Below, in pieces: positions 32,763-41,504 of a stretch of 51,433 nucleotides of DNA. The first letter of the stretch is position 1. Every line of letters starts with the position of its first letter. This stretch comes from Oscillospiraceae bacterium (lineage in GTDB: Bacteria > Bacillota > Clostridia > Oscillospirales > Ruminococcaceae), in NCBI GenBank assembly GCA_029062865.1, contig JAIDPG010000234.1, positions 1-51,433 on the forward strand. Direction: 5' to 3'. The position numbers and the translations under genes are program-made. Below the pieces are notes generated by a model. It was not told the DNA's origin and made no database searches. It saw only the letters and a program-made list of their open reading frames with translations.

Positions 32763-34837
32763 TTACGGAAATTTCGAGATATGTTTCCGAGGCGGCGTTT
32801 TTCGGCTTGTATGTTTTCTTCTGCCTCACGCTGTTAAAACCGCGTTTTTCGCGGAAGGTGTGCGTGCCCGTATACATCGCAGTCGTGCTATGTTCCTGCG
32901 CCGCAGCGGCGATTCTCACGCTGAACGGCAAGGGAATGGCGGCGCTTACTTTAATGCCGCTTATCGCGTATCTGCCGTTTTCGATCTGCGCGTTTGTTCT
33001 TTCCGAGGGAGGAATCTCGGAGGGGCTCGCGGCATTTTCGTTGGCGTCGCTGGCTTCGCTTGCCGCAAGCCGTATCAGAATGGCTTTTCTGATGTCAACG
33101 CTGTTCATTCCCGCGAACATAAGCGCGATCATTGAGATCGCTTTGGTGCTTTTGCTGGCGCTTCTCGGCGCAGACGTGGCGCTGCGGTATATCCGCGCGC
33201 CGTTCAGGACCTGCATGAGCGGCATAAATTTAAGCGAGCGGCGGCACTTGGCGCTGCTGCTTCCCGTTTCCGCTTTTTTCCTGATGATCTTCATTAACTT
33301 CAACAGCAGCGATTCGGATATCGCCGTGCTGATAACGGTAATAACGGCGCTGGCGTTTTTCATCATCGCTTCGCGGCTGCTTATTTACTCCGCGAAGATC
33401 GCCGAGGCTGACGCGCGGGAAAAGCTCCTCGCCGAGAGCCTGGAGCAGCAGAAGAAAAGCTTCGACAGCCTTTTGCAAAGCGTCGACGCGGGGCGGTTTT
33501 ATCGCCACGATATGCGGCATCACCTGAATGTTCTGAGCGGCATGGCGCGGCGGGACAACTCAAGCGAGATCGTTGATTACATCGAATCGCTTAACGGCAC
33601 CGCCCAGGCGGCGTCCTCCGAGCTTATCTGCAAAAACCCCGCGATTAACGCCCTGCTTGCGGACTACATCACCCGCGCCGAGAAGCTCTCCTGCCACGTG
33701 AAGACCTCTGTCAATGTGCCGGAGGAGCTGCCGTTCGAGCTCCCGGATATATGCGTGATCTTCGCGAACGCGTTTGAAAACGCGCTTATCGCGTGCGAAA
33801 AGTGCCCCGAAAACGAGCGTTATATCGACATCCTTGCCGAGTATTCCGACGACAGCAAGCTGAAAATCTCCGTCAAGAACTCCTGCGCCGAGGCGGTAGA
33901 GCTCGACAGCGAGGGGCTGCCCGTGATCAAGCCGCGCGATGACGGTCATGGATTGGGGCTCAGGAGCGTCAAAAAAACCGTCGAGAAGTACGACGGCTTC
34001 ATCTGCTGTAAATACGAAAACAGCGAGTTCCACTTCTGCGCCGAGATTTTCCGCGCTCTCCTTTCCGATAATAACGAAAGCTCCAAAAAGGACGAGGCTT
34101 ACGTGCGTGTACAAAAAAGCTCAAAGGCGGCTTCGGCGGCTTTGGCGTTTGTCGTCTGCGCGCTCGGAATTGTGAATTTCTCCCCCGACACCGCCACGGC
34201 GCTTTCCGATGTGTTCTCGATAAGGCTCAAAACGCTGAGCTACGGCTGGGGCAGCACCCGCCTGAACGTCAAGTATCCGGAATTCACGGGTGAAAGCTCC
34301 CCCGATTCAAATATCGCGAATGCCGCGGAAATCGCGAACAGCGCCGCGCGGGATTTCGTTGCGGAGGCGCAGGCTATCTTCCACGAATACGCGCTTCAGA
34401 AATACGAGGGCTATGTCGCGCTGGACGCGGGCTATCGCGTTTACATCGACGACAATGCGCTTCTGTCCGCGCGGTTCTTCGGCACGCTGAACGCGGGCGG
34501 CTCGGCGGATTTCAGCCGTTGCGTTGTTATCAACAAGACGACGGGCGAACAACTTTCGCTCGGCGATCTGTTCCCCGACGATTATGACTACATTGCCGAA
34601 ATAAGCGCGGAGGTTCTGCGGCAAATGGAATTCCGCGTGGAATATCAGGACGCGAGCTATTTCATCCCCGGCGGCATCTGGAGCGACGACGAGTGCTTCA
34701 AGGAAATCTCCCCGGAGCAGGAGTTCTACATCGACGCAAACGGGCAGCTTGTCATCGTTTTTGACGAATACACCGTCGCCGCGGGCAGCGAGGGCTCACC
34801 GGAATTCATAATGCCCGCCGAGCTGTTCACGTGGTAA
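32759..34837 (+). CDS. GHKL histidine kinase fused to an extracytoplasmic DUF3298 (RsiV-like) domain
   Basis: 692 residues. Six membrane segments up to about residue 215, a DHp helix with His250 (YRHDMRHHLNVL), and a GHKL ATPase (FANAFENALIACEK; GHGLGLRSVKKTVEKYDG). Unusually the protein goes on: a further membrane segment at about 455-473 and then some 200 residues outside, with the DUF4163/DUF3298 pattern of RsiV. This includes KYPEFTG, AARDFVAEAQAIF, VINKTTGEQLSLGDLFPDD, EFYIDANGQLVIVFDEYTVA and PEFIMPAELF. In RsiV this domain binds lysozyme. The fusion suggests a kinase that senses an envelope or host ligand with its C-terminus. No frameshift or stop separates the parts. Confidence 0.85.
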   Translation: MITEISRYVSEAAFFGLYVFFCLTLLKPRFSRKVCVPVYIAVVLCSCAAAAILTLNGKGMAALTLMPLIAYLPFSICAFVLSEGGISEGLAAFSLASLASLAASRIRMAFLMSTLFIPANISAIIEIALVLLLALLGADVALRYIRAPFRTCMSGINLSERRHLALLLPVSAFFLMIFINFNSSDSDIAVLITVITALAFFIIASRLLIYSAKIAEADAREKLLAESLEQQKKSFDSLLQSVDAGRFYRHDMRHHLNVLSGMARRDNSSEIVDYIESLNGTAQAASSELICKNPAINALLADYITRAEKLSCHVKTSVNVPEELPFELPDICVIFANAFENALIACEKCPENERYIDILAEYSDDSKLKISVKNSCAEAVELDSEGLPVIKPRDDGHGLGLRSVKKTVEKYDGFICCKYENSEFHFCAEIFRALLSDNNESSKKDEAYVRVQKSSKAASAALAFVVCALGIVNFSPDTATALSDVFSIRLKTLSYGWGSTRLNVKYPEFTGESSPDSNIANAAEIANSAARDFVAEAQAIFHEYALQKYEGYVALDAGYRVYIDDNALLSARFFGTLNAGGSADFSRCVVINKTTGEQLSLGDLFPDDYDYIAEISAEVLRQMEFRVEYQDASYFIPGGIWSDDECFKEISPEQEFYIDANGQLVIVFDEYTVAAGSEGSPEFIMPAELFTW

Positions 34838-34874
34838 AAAACGCCGAAAAATTCGCCGAAAATTCGTGTCAATA

Positions 34875-34944
34875 TGTCAAATAAGCGCTTTTTTTGTCAT
34901 TTAAGCGCTTTTGACTTGACAAATTCCGAAAAAACTGCTATAAT
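34875..34944 (+). promoter_or_regulatory. CheY promoter with 20-bp tandem operator
   Basis: TTGACA (34916-34921), 17 bp, TATAAT (34939-34944) with TGC before it. Directly upstream are two tandem 20-bp repeats (34875-34894 and 34895-34914), each TGTCAnnTAAGCGCTTTT, each with the palindrome AAGCGCTT. Two helical turns apart and ending at the -35 box, they look like an activator or repressor site. Confidence 0.75.
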
Positions 34945-35037
34945 GTAGTGTACGTGAAAATAATCGGTCATTATTAAAACCCGCGTAATACGGTCTCCGT
35001 TGTGGGATCAAGACTTAAACGGAATGGTTGGTATCGA

Positions 35038-35400
35038 ATGAGTAACAAAATTTTGATAGTTGACGACGCCGCTTTTATGCGTATGCTGATACGCGATACG
35101 CTTAAAAAGAACGGCTATACGGATATAGTTGAGGCAAGCGACGGCGAGGCGGCGTGCGAAACCTACGCCGCGGAAAAGCCCGACCTTGTTATTATGGACA
35201 TCACAATGCCGAAGAAAATGGGTATTGACGCGCTGCGCGAGATAAAAGAAAGCGACCCTGCCGCCAAGGTGATCATGTGCTCGGCAATGGGGCAGGAGCT
35301 TATCGTTGTGGACTGCCTTAAGGTCGGGGCGCTGGACTTTATTGTCAAGCCGTTCAAAGCCGACAGGATTATACAGACGGTAAAGAAATATCTGGGATAA
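35038..35400 (+). CDS. cheY: CheY-like single-domain response regulator
   Basis: 120 residues from ATG 35038; a GTG 12 codons upstream has no better site. Complete receiver: ILIVDDAAFMR, phospho-Asp in LVIMDITMP, Thr/Ser in MCSAMGQ, Lys in IVKPFK. No output domain. Closest in style to CheY of Firmicutes, but no chemotaxis or flagellar gene is nearby. With its own regulated promoter it may be a relay for the neighbouring hybrid kinases. Confidence 0.88.
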   Translation: MSNKILIVDDAAFMRMLIRDTLKKNGYTDIVEASDGEAACETYAAEKPDLVIMDITMPKKMGIDALREIKESDPAAKVIMCSAMGQELIVVDCLKVGALDFIVKPFKADRIIQTVKKYLG

Positions 35401-35403
35401 CAA

Positions 35404-35432
35404 AAAACCTGCGCGAATTCGCGCAGGTTTTC
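35404..35432. terminator. bidirectional terminator
   Basis: AAAACCTGCGCG and CGCGCAGGTTTT are perfectly complementary around AATT, with A and T tracts on both sides. It serves the convergent cheY and DUF3737 genes. Confidence 0.85.
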
Positions 35433-35454
35433 TTTTTGAGATACTGAACAGGCT

Positions 35455-36306
35455 TTAGGCACAGCGGCAATTCCCGCAGATGACAACCTCCCCGCGTGAG
35501 TTCTCGTCGTCGCGGATAAGCTCCCCGACGGACGGCGCGCAGATCTTTCCGGAAAGCGGGTTTTTCACGCTGTCGATATGCGTTGTAACGCACGCCTCGA
35601 CCTCGGACTTCTCAAACGCCAGCTCCGCGTCGATCATTTCGCACTCCGCAAGCTTCAATCCCTTGCAGTAGCAAAGCGGCTGCGTGCCGATTATTTTGCA
35701 CCGCTCGAACGTCACGTTTTCGCAATACCAAGCCAGATACTCGCCCTTGACGACGGAGTTTCTGACGATCACGTTTTTCGCGTGCCAGAACGCGTCCTTC
35801 GTGTCAAAAACGCAATCCTCAAACAGGCAGTTTTCGATATACTGAAACGAATATTTTCCCGTAAAATTCACGTTTGTGAAATTCAAATCGCTTGAGCGCA
35901 TCATAAAATACTCGCTTTCGGCGGCGCAGTCGGACATTGTAAGCCCCTTCACCGACCAGCCGAATTCCGGAGAAACGATCTCGCAATTCCGCATTACAAC
36001 GTCCGAGCACTCGCGGAGCGCCTTTATTCCGTGCAGTTTTGTGTTCTCGATCACGATATCGCGCGAATACCAAAGTGCCGCGCGGCAATTTTCCGTCATC
36101 TCCGAGCCGCTGATCTTAAGCCCCTCGTTGTGCCAGAACGGATAGCGCAGATTGAAAAAGCAGTTTTCCGCCGTGACGTTTTTACATTCCTTGAAGGCGC
36201 TCTCGCCGTCCGCGGGACCGTCGATCCTGCAATTCCGCGCGACAATATCGCGCTCGCCATACAGCGCACGCTCCTCGTCAAAAACCATATCGGTTATCGT
36301 TTTCAT
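35455..36306 (-). CDS. DUF3737 family right-handed beta-helix-like protein
   Basis: 283 residues from ATG 36306 (AGAGGTG upstream). Repeated short strands with Cys/Asn at regular places (CRIDGPADGESAFKEC; NCFFNLRYPFWHNEGLKI; NVTFERCKIIGTQPLCYCKG) build a parallel beta-solenoid, as in DUF3737 proteins of lactobacilli and clostridia. Many cysteines, with a CGNCRC end. Cytoplasmic, function unknown. Transcribed from its own consensus promoter. Confidence 0.8.
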   Translation of the reverse strand: MKTITDMVFDEERALYGERDIVARNCRIDGPADGESAFKECKNVTAENCFFNLRYPFWHNEGLKISGSEMTENCRAALWYSRDIVIENTKLHGIKALRECSDVVMRNCEIVSPEFGWSVKGLTMSDCAAESEYFMMRSSDLNFTNVNFTGKYSFQYIENCLFEDCVFDTKDAFWHAKNVIVRNSVVKGEYLAWYCENVTFERCKIIGTQPLCYCKGLKLAECEMIDAELAFEKSEVEACVTTHIDSVKNPLSGKICAPSVGELIRDDENSRGEVVICGNCRCA

Positions 36307-36348
36307 AACAAGCACCTCTTTATTGCATAAGCGAAATTTGCCGTTTCT

Positions 36349-36377
36349 ATTATAGCAGAATTATTGGGATTTGTCAA
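36349..36377 (-). promoter_or_regulatory. promoter of the DUF3737 gene
   Basis: Minus strand: TTGACA (36377-36372), 17 bp, TATAAT (36354-36349) with TGC before the -10. Confidence 0.85.
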
Positions 36378-36430
36378 GTATTTTAGCCTGTTCGAGCTTT
36401 GAACAGGCTTGTGTGGAAATGTGATTAAGT

Positions 36431-37387
36431 TTATGCCAAAGAATCCAGCCACTTATCAACATCGTCAATATCTATCCAGCCGCTTGAAATGACGGGTTCA
36501 TCGGTAATTTGGGTTAATATTTCGAAAACCCTGGACTTTATCTGTTCATATTCCCGCCTGCTAACCAAATAGTTTTCTCCGGGGGGATATGCAGGAATGT
36601 GGTTGCCTTCATCATTTATATAATCGTTGATCTCAAAGGCTGCTAAATCCAATACCCGTTTTGAAACAAGGTACGCCTCGTATAAACCCGAATCCTCGTA
36701 GTAAAACATAGCGGCGAGTTCTTCGGGATTTTTCCAGCATTGTTTTTCACTATCCCAATCCCGGTTGTTATACCGCACAAAATACGTGTGGGTATTGTTG
36801 ACAAAATCTAATGCGTCGCTATTTTGATATTCGGCAAGATCGGGGGCAGCCTCGTCCTCGAGGGGGTGAAGTTTTTCTATTCCCATTGCCGTTTCATCTT
36901 CCCAAATTGCGTAAACAAATTCGCCATCAGTATAGAAAGCATCGTGAACGCCATAGAATTCTCCTAAATAAATAGGTTCATCATTCTCATCTGTGGTGAA
37001 AGAGTGTTCGTGAGTAACAGACGGTCGTTTTTTCCTAATTGCAATTATCATCTCCGGATTTTCATTGCCGTAAACGTTCCGAAGCGTGATCGCGCACTCG
37101 TCTCCGTTCAAAAAGCCGCTGCTTATTTCGGAGCGAGCAAATTTGATATAACCCTTCAGCGCGCTCTGTTCACTGCTGAAATCAACAGTTTTCAAATTCC
37201 GAGCCTCGCTTGAAAAAGTAGGATCATTCTCGTGAGCGGCTTCGCTTTGTACAAGATCATCGCTCGAAAACGACAAATCCGAAGCGGGAGTGTTTTCTTC
37301 GTCGATCGCGCTTCCGCTTTTACAGCCCGACAAGCATATCGACAAAGTCAAAAACAGTATAGCGATAATTTTTGTTGAATGTCTCAT
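36431..37387 (-). CDS. lipoprotein of unknown function
   Basis: 318 residues from ATG 37387 (AAAGGA 7 bp upstream). Lipobox LSGC at Cys22, then an acidic Ser-rich linker. The mature domain mixes strands and helices (AMGIEKLHPLEDEAAPDLAEY; FYEDSGLYEAYLVSKRVLD; SRREYEQIKSRVFEIL). No named family. It shares an intergenic region with the divergent two-component system, so it may be in the same envelope response. Its codon use is slightly more AT-rich than that of neighbours. Confidence 0.75.
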   Translation of the reverse strand: MRHSTKIIAILFLTLSICLSGCKSGSAIDEENTPASDLSFSSDDLVQSEAAHENDPTFSSEARNLKTVDFSSEQSALKGYIKFARSEISSGFLNGDECAITLRNVYGNENPEMIIAIRKKRPSVTHEHSFTTDENDEPIYLGEFYGVHDAFYTDGEFVYAIWEDETAMGIEKLHPLEDEAAPDLAEYQNSDALDFVNNTHTYFVRYNNRDWDSEKQCWKNPEELAAMFYYEDSGLYEAYLVSKRVLDLAAFEINDYINDEGNHIPAYPPGENYLVSRREYEQIKSRVFEILTQITDEPVISSGWIDIDDVDKWLDSLA

Positions 37388-37427
37388 ACGCAAATCCTTT
37401 CGGTCGCTCTATATCACGCTTTTCTAA

Positions 37428-37456
37428 ATTATAGCATAAAGCAAGGCTGTTGTCAA
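37428..37456 (-). promoter_or_regulatory. promoter of the lipoprotein gene
   Basis: Minus strand: TTGACA (37456-37451), 17 bp, TATAAT (37433-37428) with TGC before it. Confidence 0.85.
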
Positions 37457-37476
37457 TCGTTTTTGCTTTATCCCGC

Positions 37477-37505
37477 TTGAAAAAAGAGAAAACATATGTT
37501 ATAAT
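37477..37505 (+). promoter_or_regulatory. promoter of the OmpR-type two-component system
   Basis: TTGAAA (37477-37482), 17 bp, TATAAT (37500-37505). Divergent from the lipoprotein promoter, with about 20 bp between the -35 boxes. GGGAGGA precedes the start at 37542. Confidence 0.8.
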
Positions 37506-37541
37506 TATTATAAATAATACAACAAAAAACGGGAGGACACA

Positions 37542-38222
37542 ATGCTTGCTAACATTTTGCTTGTGGAGGACGACAGGACGCTCGCGGAAAATCTTGTGAA
37601 GTATCTTCGCACGGAGGACTTTTCCGTCGTCCACGCGTTCGGGCAGACGGACGGGCTCAAGGCGTTTGAGGACGGCGAGTTCGACTGCGTTCTGCTGGAT
37701 ATTTCGCTCGGCGACGGCAACGGCTTTTCGATCTGCTCCGAAATTAAGAAAACGCGTGACGTTCCCGTCATTTTCCTCACAGCCTCCGCCGATGAGGGCT
37801 GCACGGTCGCGGGGTTCGAGGTCGGCGCGGACGACTATATCGGCAAGCCGTTCCGCCCGCGGGAGCTTGTCGCGCGGATAAAAAACGCGATGCGAAAGCG
37901 CGGAGCCTCACCGGCGCAACCGCTTCAATGCAAAAACGTCTGCGTCGACCCCGTAAAAGGGATCGTCACGAAAAACGGCGAGGAGATCTCGATGTCCGCG
38001 CTGGAATACCGCCTTTTGCTGCTGTTTTTCACGAACAAGGGAATTCTGCTGTCGCGCGACAGAATTGCGGACGAGCTCTGGACTATTTCGGGCGAGTTTG
38101 TTGAGGACAACACGCTGAACGTCTATATCAAGCGAATTCGCGATAAAATAGAGGACGACCCTCAAAAGCCGCAGATCCTTAAAACCGTGCGCGGCTTGGG
38201 CTATAAGGCGGTGGACGAATGA
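37542..38222 (+). CDS. OmpR/PhoB-family response regulator
   Basis: 226 residues. Receiver with ILLVEDDRT, phospho-Asp in LLDISLGDG and Lys in IGKPFRP; winged-helix DNA-binding domain at about 125-225 (ISMSALEYRLLLLFFTNKG; VYIKRIRDKI; TVRGLGYKA). Overlaps its kinase by 4 bp. The convergent ABC transporter promoter carries three 11-bp-spaced repeats of the PhoB type, so it is the likely target, as in BceRS-BceAB modules for antimicrobial peptides. Confidence 0.92.
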   Translation: MLANILLVEDDRTLAENLVKYLRTEDFSVVHAFGQTDGLKAFEDGEFDCVLLDISLGDGNGFSICSEIKKTRDVPVIFLTASADEGCTVAGFEVGADDYIGKPFRPRELVARIKNAMRKRGASPAQPLQCKNVCVDPVKGIVTKNGEEISMSALEYRLLLLFFTNKGILLSRDRIADELWTISGEFVEDNTLNVYIKRIRDKIEDDPQKPQILKTVRGLGYKAVDE

Positions 38223-39235
38223 ATTTTACGAATATTATGCGAGAGCGCGAGACACGCGTTTCGTTTGTTTGCCAAGCGGCGGTCGTAGCTCTCGGGTTTG
38301 CGGGCTGCTTGTTTATCAGCGTTCCTGCGGCGGCGGTGCTGCTTTTGGTATCGATAATTGTTATAACAACGCAGTTTATGCCGTTGTCAAAACGAAACGA
38401 AAAAATCTCGCGGCTTTGCGGCGATATCGACGACATTCTCCGCGGCGCGGACAACGTGGATCTCAGCGAATACTGCGAGGGGGAGCTGAGCATACTCTCC
38501 GACGAGATACGCAAGCTGACGGTGCGCCTTCGCGAGCAGAATTCCGCGCTGATAGACGACAAGCGGTTTATGAAGGAAGCGCTTGAGGATATGACGCACC
38601 AGCTCCGCACGCCGCTTACGGCAATGCTGCTCGTTTTGGGAATGTTACGCCGCCCCGAGCTTTCGGAGAATGAGCGCGCCGAGCATATTCGGGAGCTTTA
38701 CGGGCTTTTGTCGAGAATGCAGAGAATGCTCGAAACGACGCTCGGCTTATCGCGGTTAGAGGCGGGCGCGGTGGAGTTCAAAACTGAGGAAATTTCCGTA
38801 AGGGAGCTTATCGAAGAAGCTCTCGAGCCGCTTTCGATCCCGATCGAGCTGAAAGACATCACCCTCCGAACCGAGATCAAGGGCGAGCCGACCTTCCGCG
38901 GCGACAGGCTGTACTGCGCGGAGGCGATCTCGAATATTCTCAAAAACTGCATGGAGCACACCCCCGAGGGCGGGGAGATCAAAATCTCCGCCGACGAAAA
39001 CGCGCTTTACACGGGGCTCGTCATAACGGACAGCGGCGACGGGATCCCCGAGCAGGAGCTCCCGCGCGTTTTCGAGAGATTTTACCGCCCCAAAGGTGAA
39101 GACAAATTCAACAAAGCAGGCTATGGCATAGGGCTCGCGTTCGCAAGGAAAATAATCGCGCTGCAAAACGGAAGCCTCACGGTGCGAAATGCCCCGCCCC
39201 TCGGCGCTGAGTTCGAGATACGAGTTTACAACTAA
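38219..39235 (+). CDS. sensor histidine kinase, BceS/VanS-type
   Basis: 338 residues. Two membrane segments at about 18-58 with almost no extracellular loop, which is typical of intramembrane-sensing kinases that listen to a BceAB-type transporter. DHp box DMTHQLRTPLTAM, N box NILKNCMEHT, glycine boxes DSGDGIPEQ and YGIGLAFARK. Cognate of the preceding regulator. Its 3' end runs into the shared terminator. Confidence 0.92.
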   Translation: MNFTNIMRERETRVSFVCQAAVVALGFAGCLFISVPAAAVLLLVSIIVITTQFMPLSKRNEKISRLCGDIDDILRGADNVDLSEYCEGELSILSDEIRKLTVRLREQNSALIDDKRFMKEALEDMTHQLRTPLTAMLLVLGMLRRPELSENERAEHIRELYGLLSRMQRMLETTLGLSRLEAGAVEFKTEEISVRELIEEALEPLSIPIELKDITLRTEIKGEPTFRGDRLYCAEAISNILKNCMEHTPEGGEIKISADENALYTGLVITDSGDGIPEQELPRVFERFYRPKGEDKFNKAGYGIGLAFARKIIALQNGSLTVRNAPPLGAEFEIRVYN

Positions 39236-39268
39236 AAAATCCCCCGCGAAGCGGGGGATTTTTTAGTT
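39230..39268. terminator. bidirectional terminator
   Basis: Left arm 39230-39247 and right arm 39251-39268 are perfectly complementary (AAAAAATCCCCCGC core) around GAA. It ends both the kinase gene and the convergent permease gene. Confidence 0.9.
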
Positions 39269-39269
39269 T

Positions 39270-41504
39270 TTAATTCGCGCGGATCTGTTCAACCAATGTC
39301 ATCTTTCGCGTTGATTTCAGCGCAATGATCGACGCTGTCACCGCGATTATAAACGCGCATATCGACGCGATGAAAATAATCGGCAGCGGCTGCACAAACG
39401 AAATCGCGCTGTTCAGAAACTCGAATTCAACCAAATCGGTCAATGTTGTCAGCATAAACTTCGTGAGCAGCATTAAAGCCTCGCAGACGAATACCGCCGC
39501 GATCCCCGATGTCAGCGCATATTGCAGGCACTCGATAAGCGTCATCTTGCGGAGGTCTTTTTCGGTCATTCCGACGCACTGCAGCGCAGCAAGCTCGGCG
39601 CGGCGGTTTAAAATGCCCGTCACGAGGACGTTTACCATGTTCACGACCGCGATAAGCGCGATCAGCACGATCAGGAAGATCGCCACGATATTTACCGAGG
39701 AAATCGTCGCGAGAAGCTGCCGGCGCTCGGCGGTCTCGTCCTCGTAGATTATCGAATTCTCCTCGAAGAACTCAATCGCCTTGTCCAGGTCGTCTGGATT
39801 TATAAGCGAGCAAAATCCACCGTCGCTGTGTGACCGTTCGCGGAACTTCGCGAACTCGCCGTTTAAATACGTTTCATAAGCCGCGACAAGGGTGTAGGGG
39901 TACTTGTCGGTGACAAAGTCGGGGTCAATCTCGAAGCTTGCGATGTATTCGGGGTAGTAGCCGTAGGTCGTCACGCCTTGTATCGTATATCTCGAGGTGA
40001 ATTTCTCCTGCTCCTCCGGCGACAGCGCGTTATATTCCTCCTCGGAAACCTTAATCATTTCCTCGTCCTCGAAAACAAGCGAAAAGACGTTGTCGTCCGC
40101 ATATTCAAGAACCTTCTCCCCAAAGATGTATTTGCCGCTCTTCGCGAGCTCGTCATAAGAAATCGGCGGCTCGCCGTAATAATTTTCTTCATAAGCCGCT
40201 TCATTCAGAAAGCGTACAAGGAAACTCGGACGCCATTTGTTTTCGTCCTTTGGGCTTACTCCGCTTATATCAATCAAGAGCATCGGCGCTTCAAACAAGC
40301 CGCTCTCCTCGATTTTCCGCAGATTTTCATCGTTGAGGGCAACGGTGTCGGCGTCTGCTCCGTTGAAGAAATAATAGCGGAAATCTTCGCTTATGCCGTA
40401 TTCCTCATAGTATTTATCCGCCGCGCCGCGAATGTCGCTTACTACGACCATTGTCGCCGAGAAATCCGCTATCGAAAGCGTCAGCGCCACGATCGCCGCG
40501 GCGAAGCGCTTCGGCTGGCGCTTATTGTTGCGCGAGGCGAGCTTCCCCGTCCAGCCGAAAAGCCTGCCGAGCATCGGCGAGCGGCTCACCCTTTTGACCT
40601 CGTTCGCGCGCCCGCTTATCGCTTCTACGGGGCTCTTTTTTATAATGCGCATACCCGTGCCGTAAGCCGAAAGCAGCACCCAGACAAGCCCCGTGACAAC
40701 TCCCAGCAGCAAAAGCCACGGATTAACGGAAAAATGTACGAGCTCCGCCGCCTTTGACGGCGAAAGTCTTAAATTGAACAGCCCCGTCCCGAGCACCGCG
40801 CGGTAAACCAGATACCCAAGCCCCACGCCCGCCGCCGTTCCGAGCGGGATCCCGATAACGGACAGCAGAAGCCCCTCGCACGTGATTATCTTCACAATCT
40901 GCTTTGGGGTCGCGCCGATCGACTGCAAAACGCCGAACTGCCGCTCGCGCTCCTTTGACGACACCTCAAACGCCGTGTCGATTATAAGCCGCAGCATCAT
41001 AATGAAAAACAGCACGAACACGTAAAACACCGCAATGGTCGACAGCATATACAGCTTAGACTGGTCGTCCCTCATATCGAGCTCCATAAGCGTCGAGTTT
41101 ACGGTGTAGCCAAGCCGCTCGTTTTGATCCAAGCCCATTTTTCTCTCGATTTTGCCGACAAAATTTTTCGCGTTGTCGATGTCCTTTTCGAGCATTATCT
41201 TCGCGTTAAATACCGCGTGCCCCGTAATCATATCGCCCACCCGCGTGCAGGTTCCGTATTCGCCGACGGCTTTCTCTACCGCGTTGTACTGCTCCTGTGT
41301 AAGCCCCCCATAGTCCACGCCCCAAATCATAATATGATAATCGCCGTCGTCATACGCGATATTGCGCAGAATACTCATCCCGGTGGAGAACAGCGAAAAC
41401 AGCGTCGCGATAAGCGCGAGAGCGATCGCAATGCTGCAAATCGTAAGCGCCGAGTGGCGCTTCTGCGCGGAGATGTATTTTCTCGCCAGAGTTCCCTCAA
41501 ACAT
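39270..41504 (-). CDS. ABC transporter permease, FtsX/MacB fold
   Basis: 744 residues from ATG 41504; GTG two codons earlier would overlap the ribosome-binding site GGAGGGG. Two FtsX-type membrane regions: a first segment at about 22-45, a block at 160-290 with the SKERERQFGVLQSIGATPKQI coupling motif, and a final block at about 600-740 with RRAELAALQCVGMTEKDL. Between them lies an extracellular domain of about 280 residues. Duplicate FtsX modules fit the peptide-resistance or lipoprotein-release exporters. Overlaps the ATPase gene by 8 bp. Likely the sensor and effector of the convergent two-component system. Confidence 0.88.
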   Translation of the reverse strand: MFEGTLARKYISAQKRHSALTICSIAIALALIATLFSLFSTGMSILRNIAYDDGDYHIMIWGVDYGGLTQEQYNAVEKAVGEYGTCTRVGDMITGHAVFNAKIMLEKDIDNAKNFVGKIERKMGLDQNERLGYTVNSTLMELDMRDDQSKLYMLSTIAVFYVFVLFFIMMLRLIIDTAFEVSSKERERQFGVLQSIGATPKQIVKIITCEGLLLSVIGIPLGTAAGVGLGYLVYRAVLGTGLFNLRLSPSKAAELVHFSVNPWLLLLGVVTGLVWVLLSAYGTGMRIIKKSPVEAISGRANEVKRVSRSPMLGRLFGWTGKLASRNNKRQPKRFAAAIVALTLSIADFSATMVVVSDIRGAADKYYEEYGISEDFRYYFFNGADADTVALNDENLRKIEESGLFEAPMLLIDISGVSPKDENKWRPSFLVRFLNEAAYEENYYGEPPISYDELAKSGKYIFGEKVLEYADDNVFSLVFEDEEMIKVSEEEYNALSPEEQEKFTSRYTIQGVTTYGYYPEYIASFEIDPDFVTDKYPYTLVAAYETYLNGEFAKFRERSHSDGGFCSLINPDDLDKAIEFFEENSIIYEDETAERRQLLATISSVNIVAIFLIVLIALIAVVNMVNVLVTGILNRRAELAALQCVGMTEKDLRKMTLIECLQYALTSGIAAVFVCEALMLLTKFMLTTLTDLVEFEFLNSAISFVQPLPIIFIASICAFIIAVTASIIALKSTRKMTLVEQIRAN

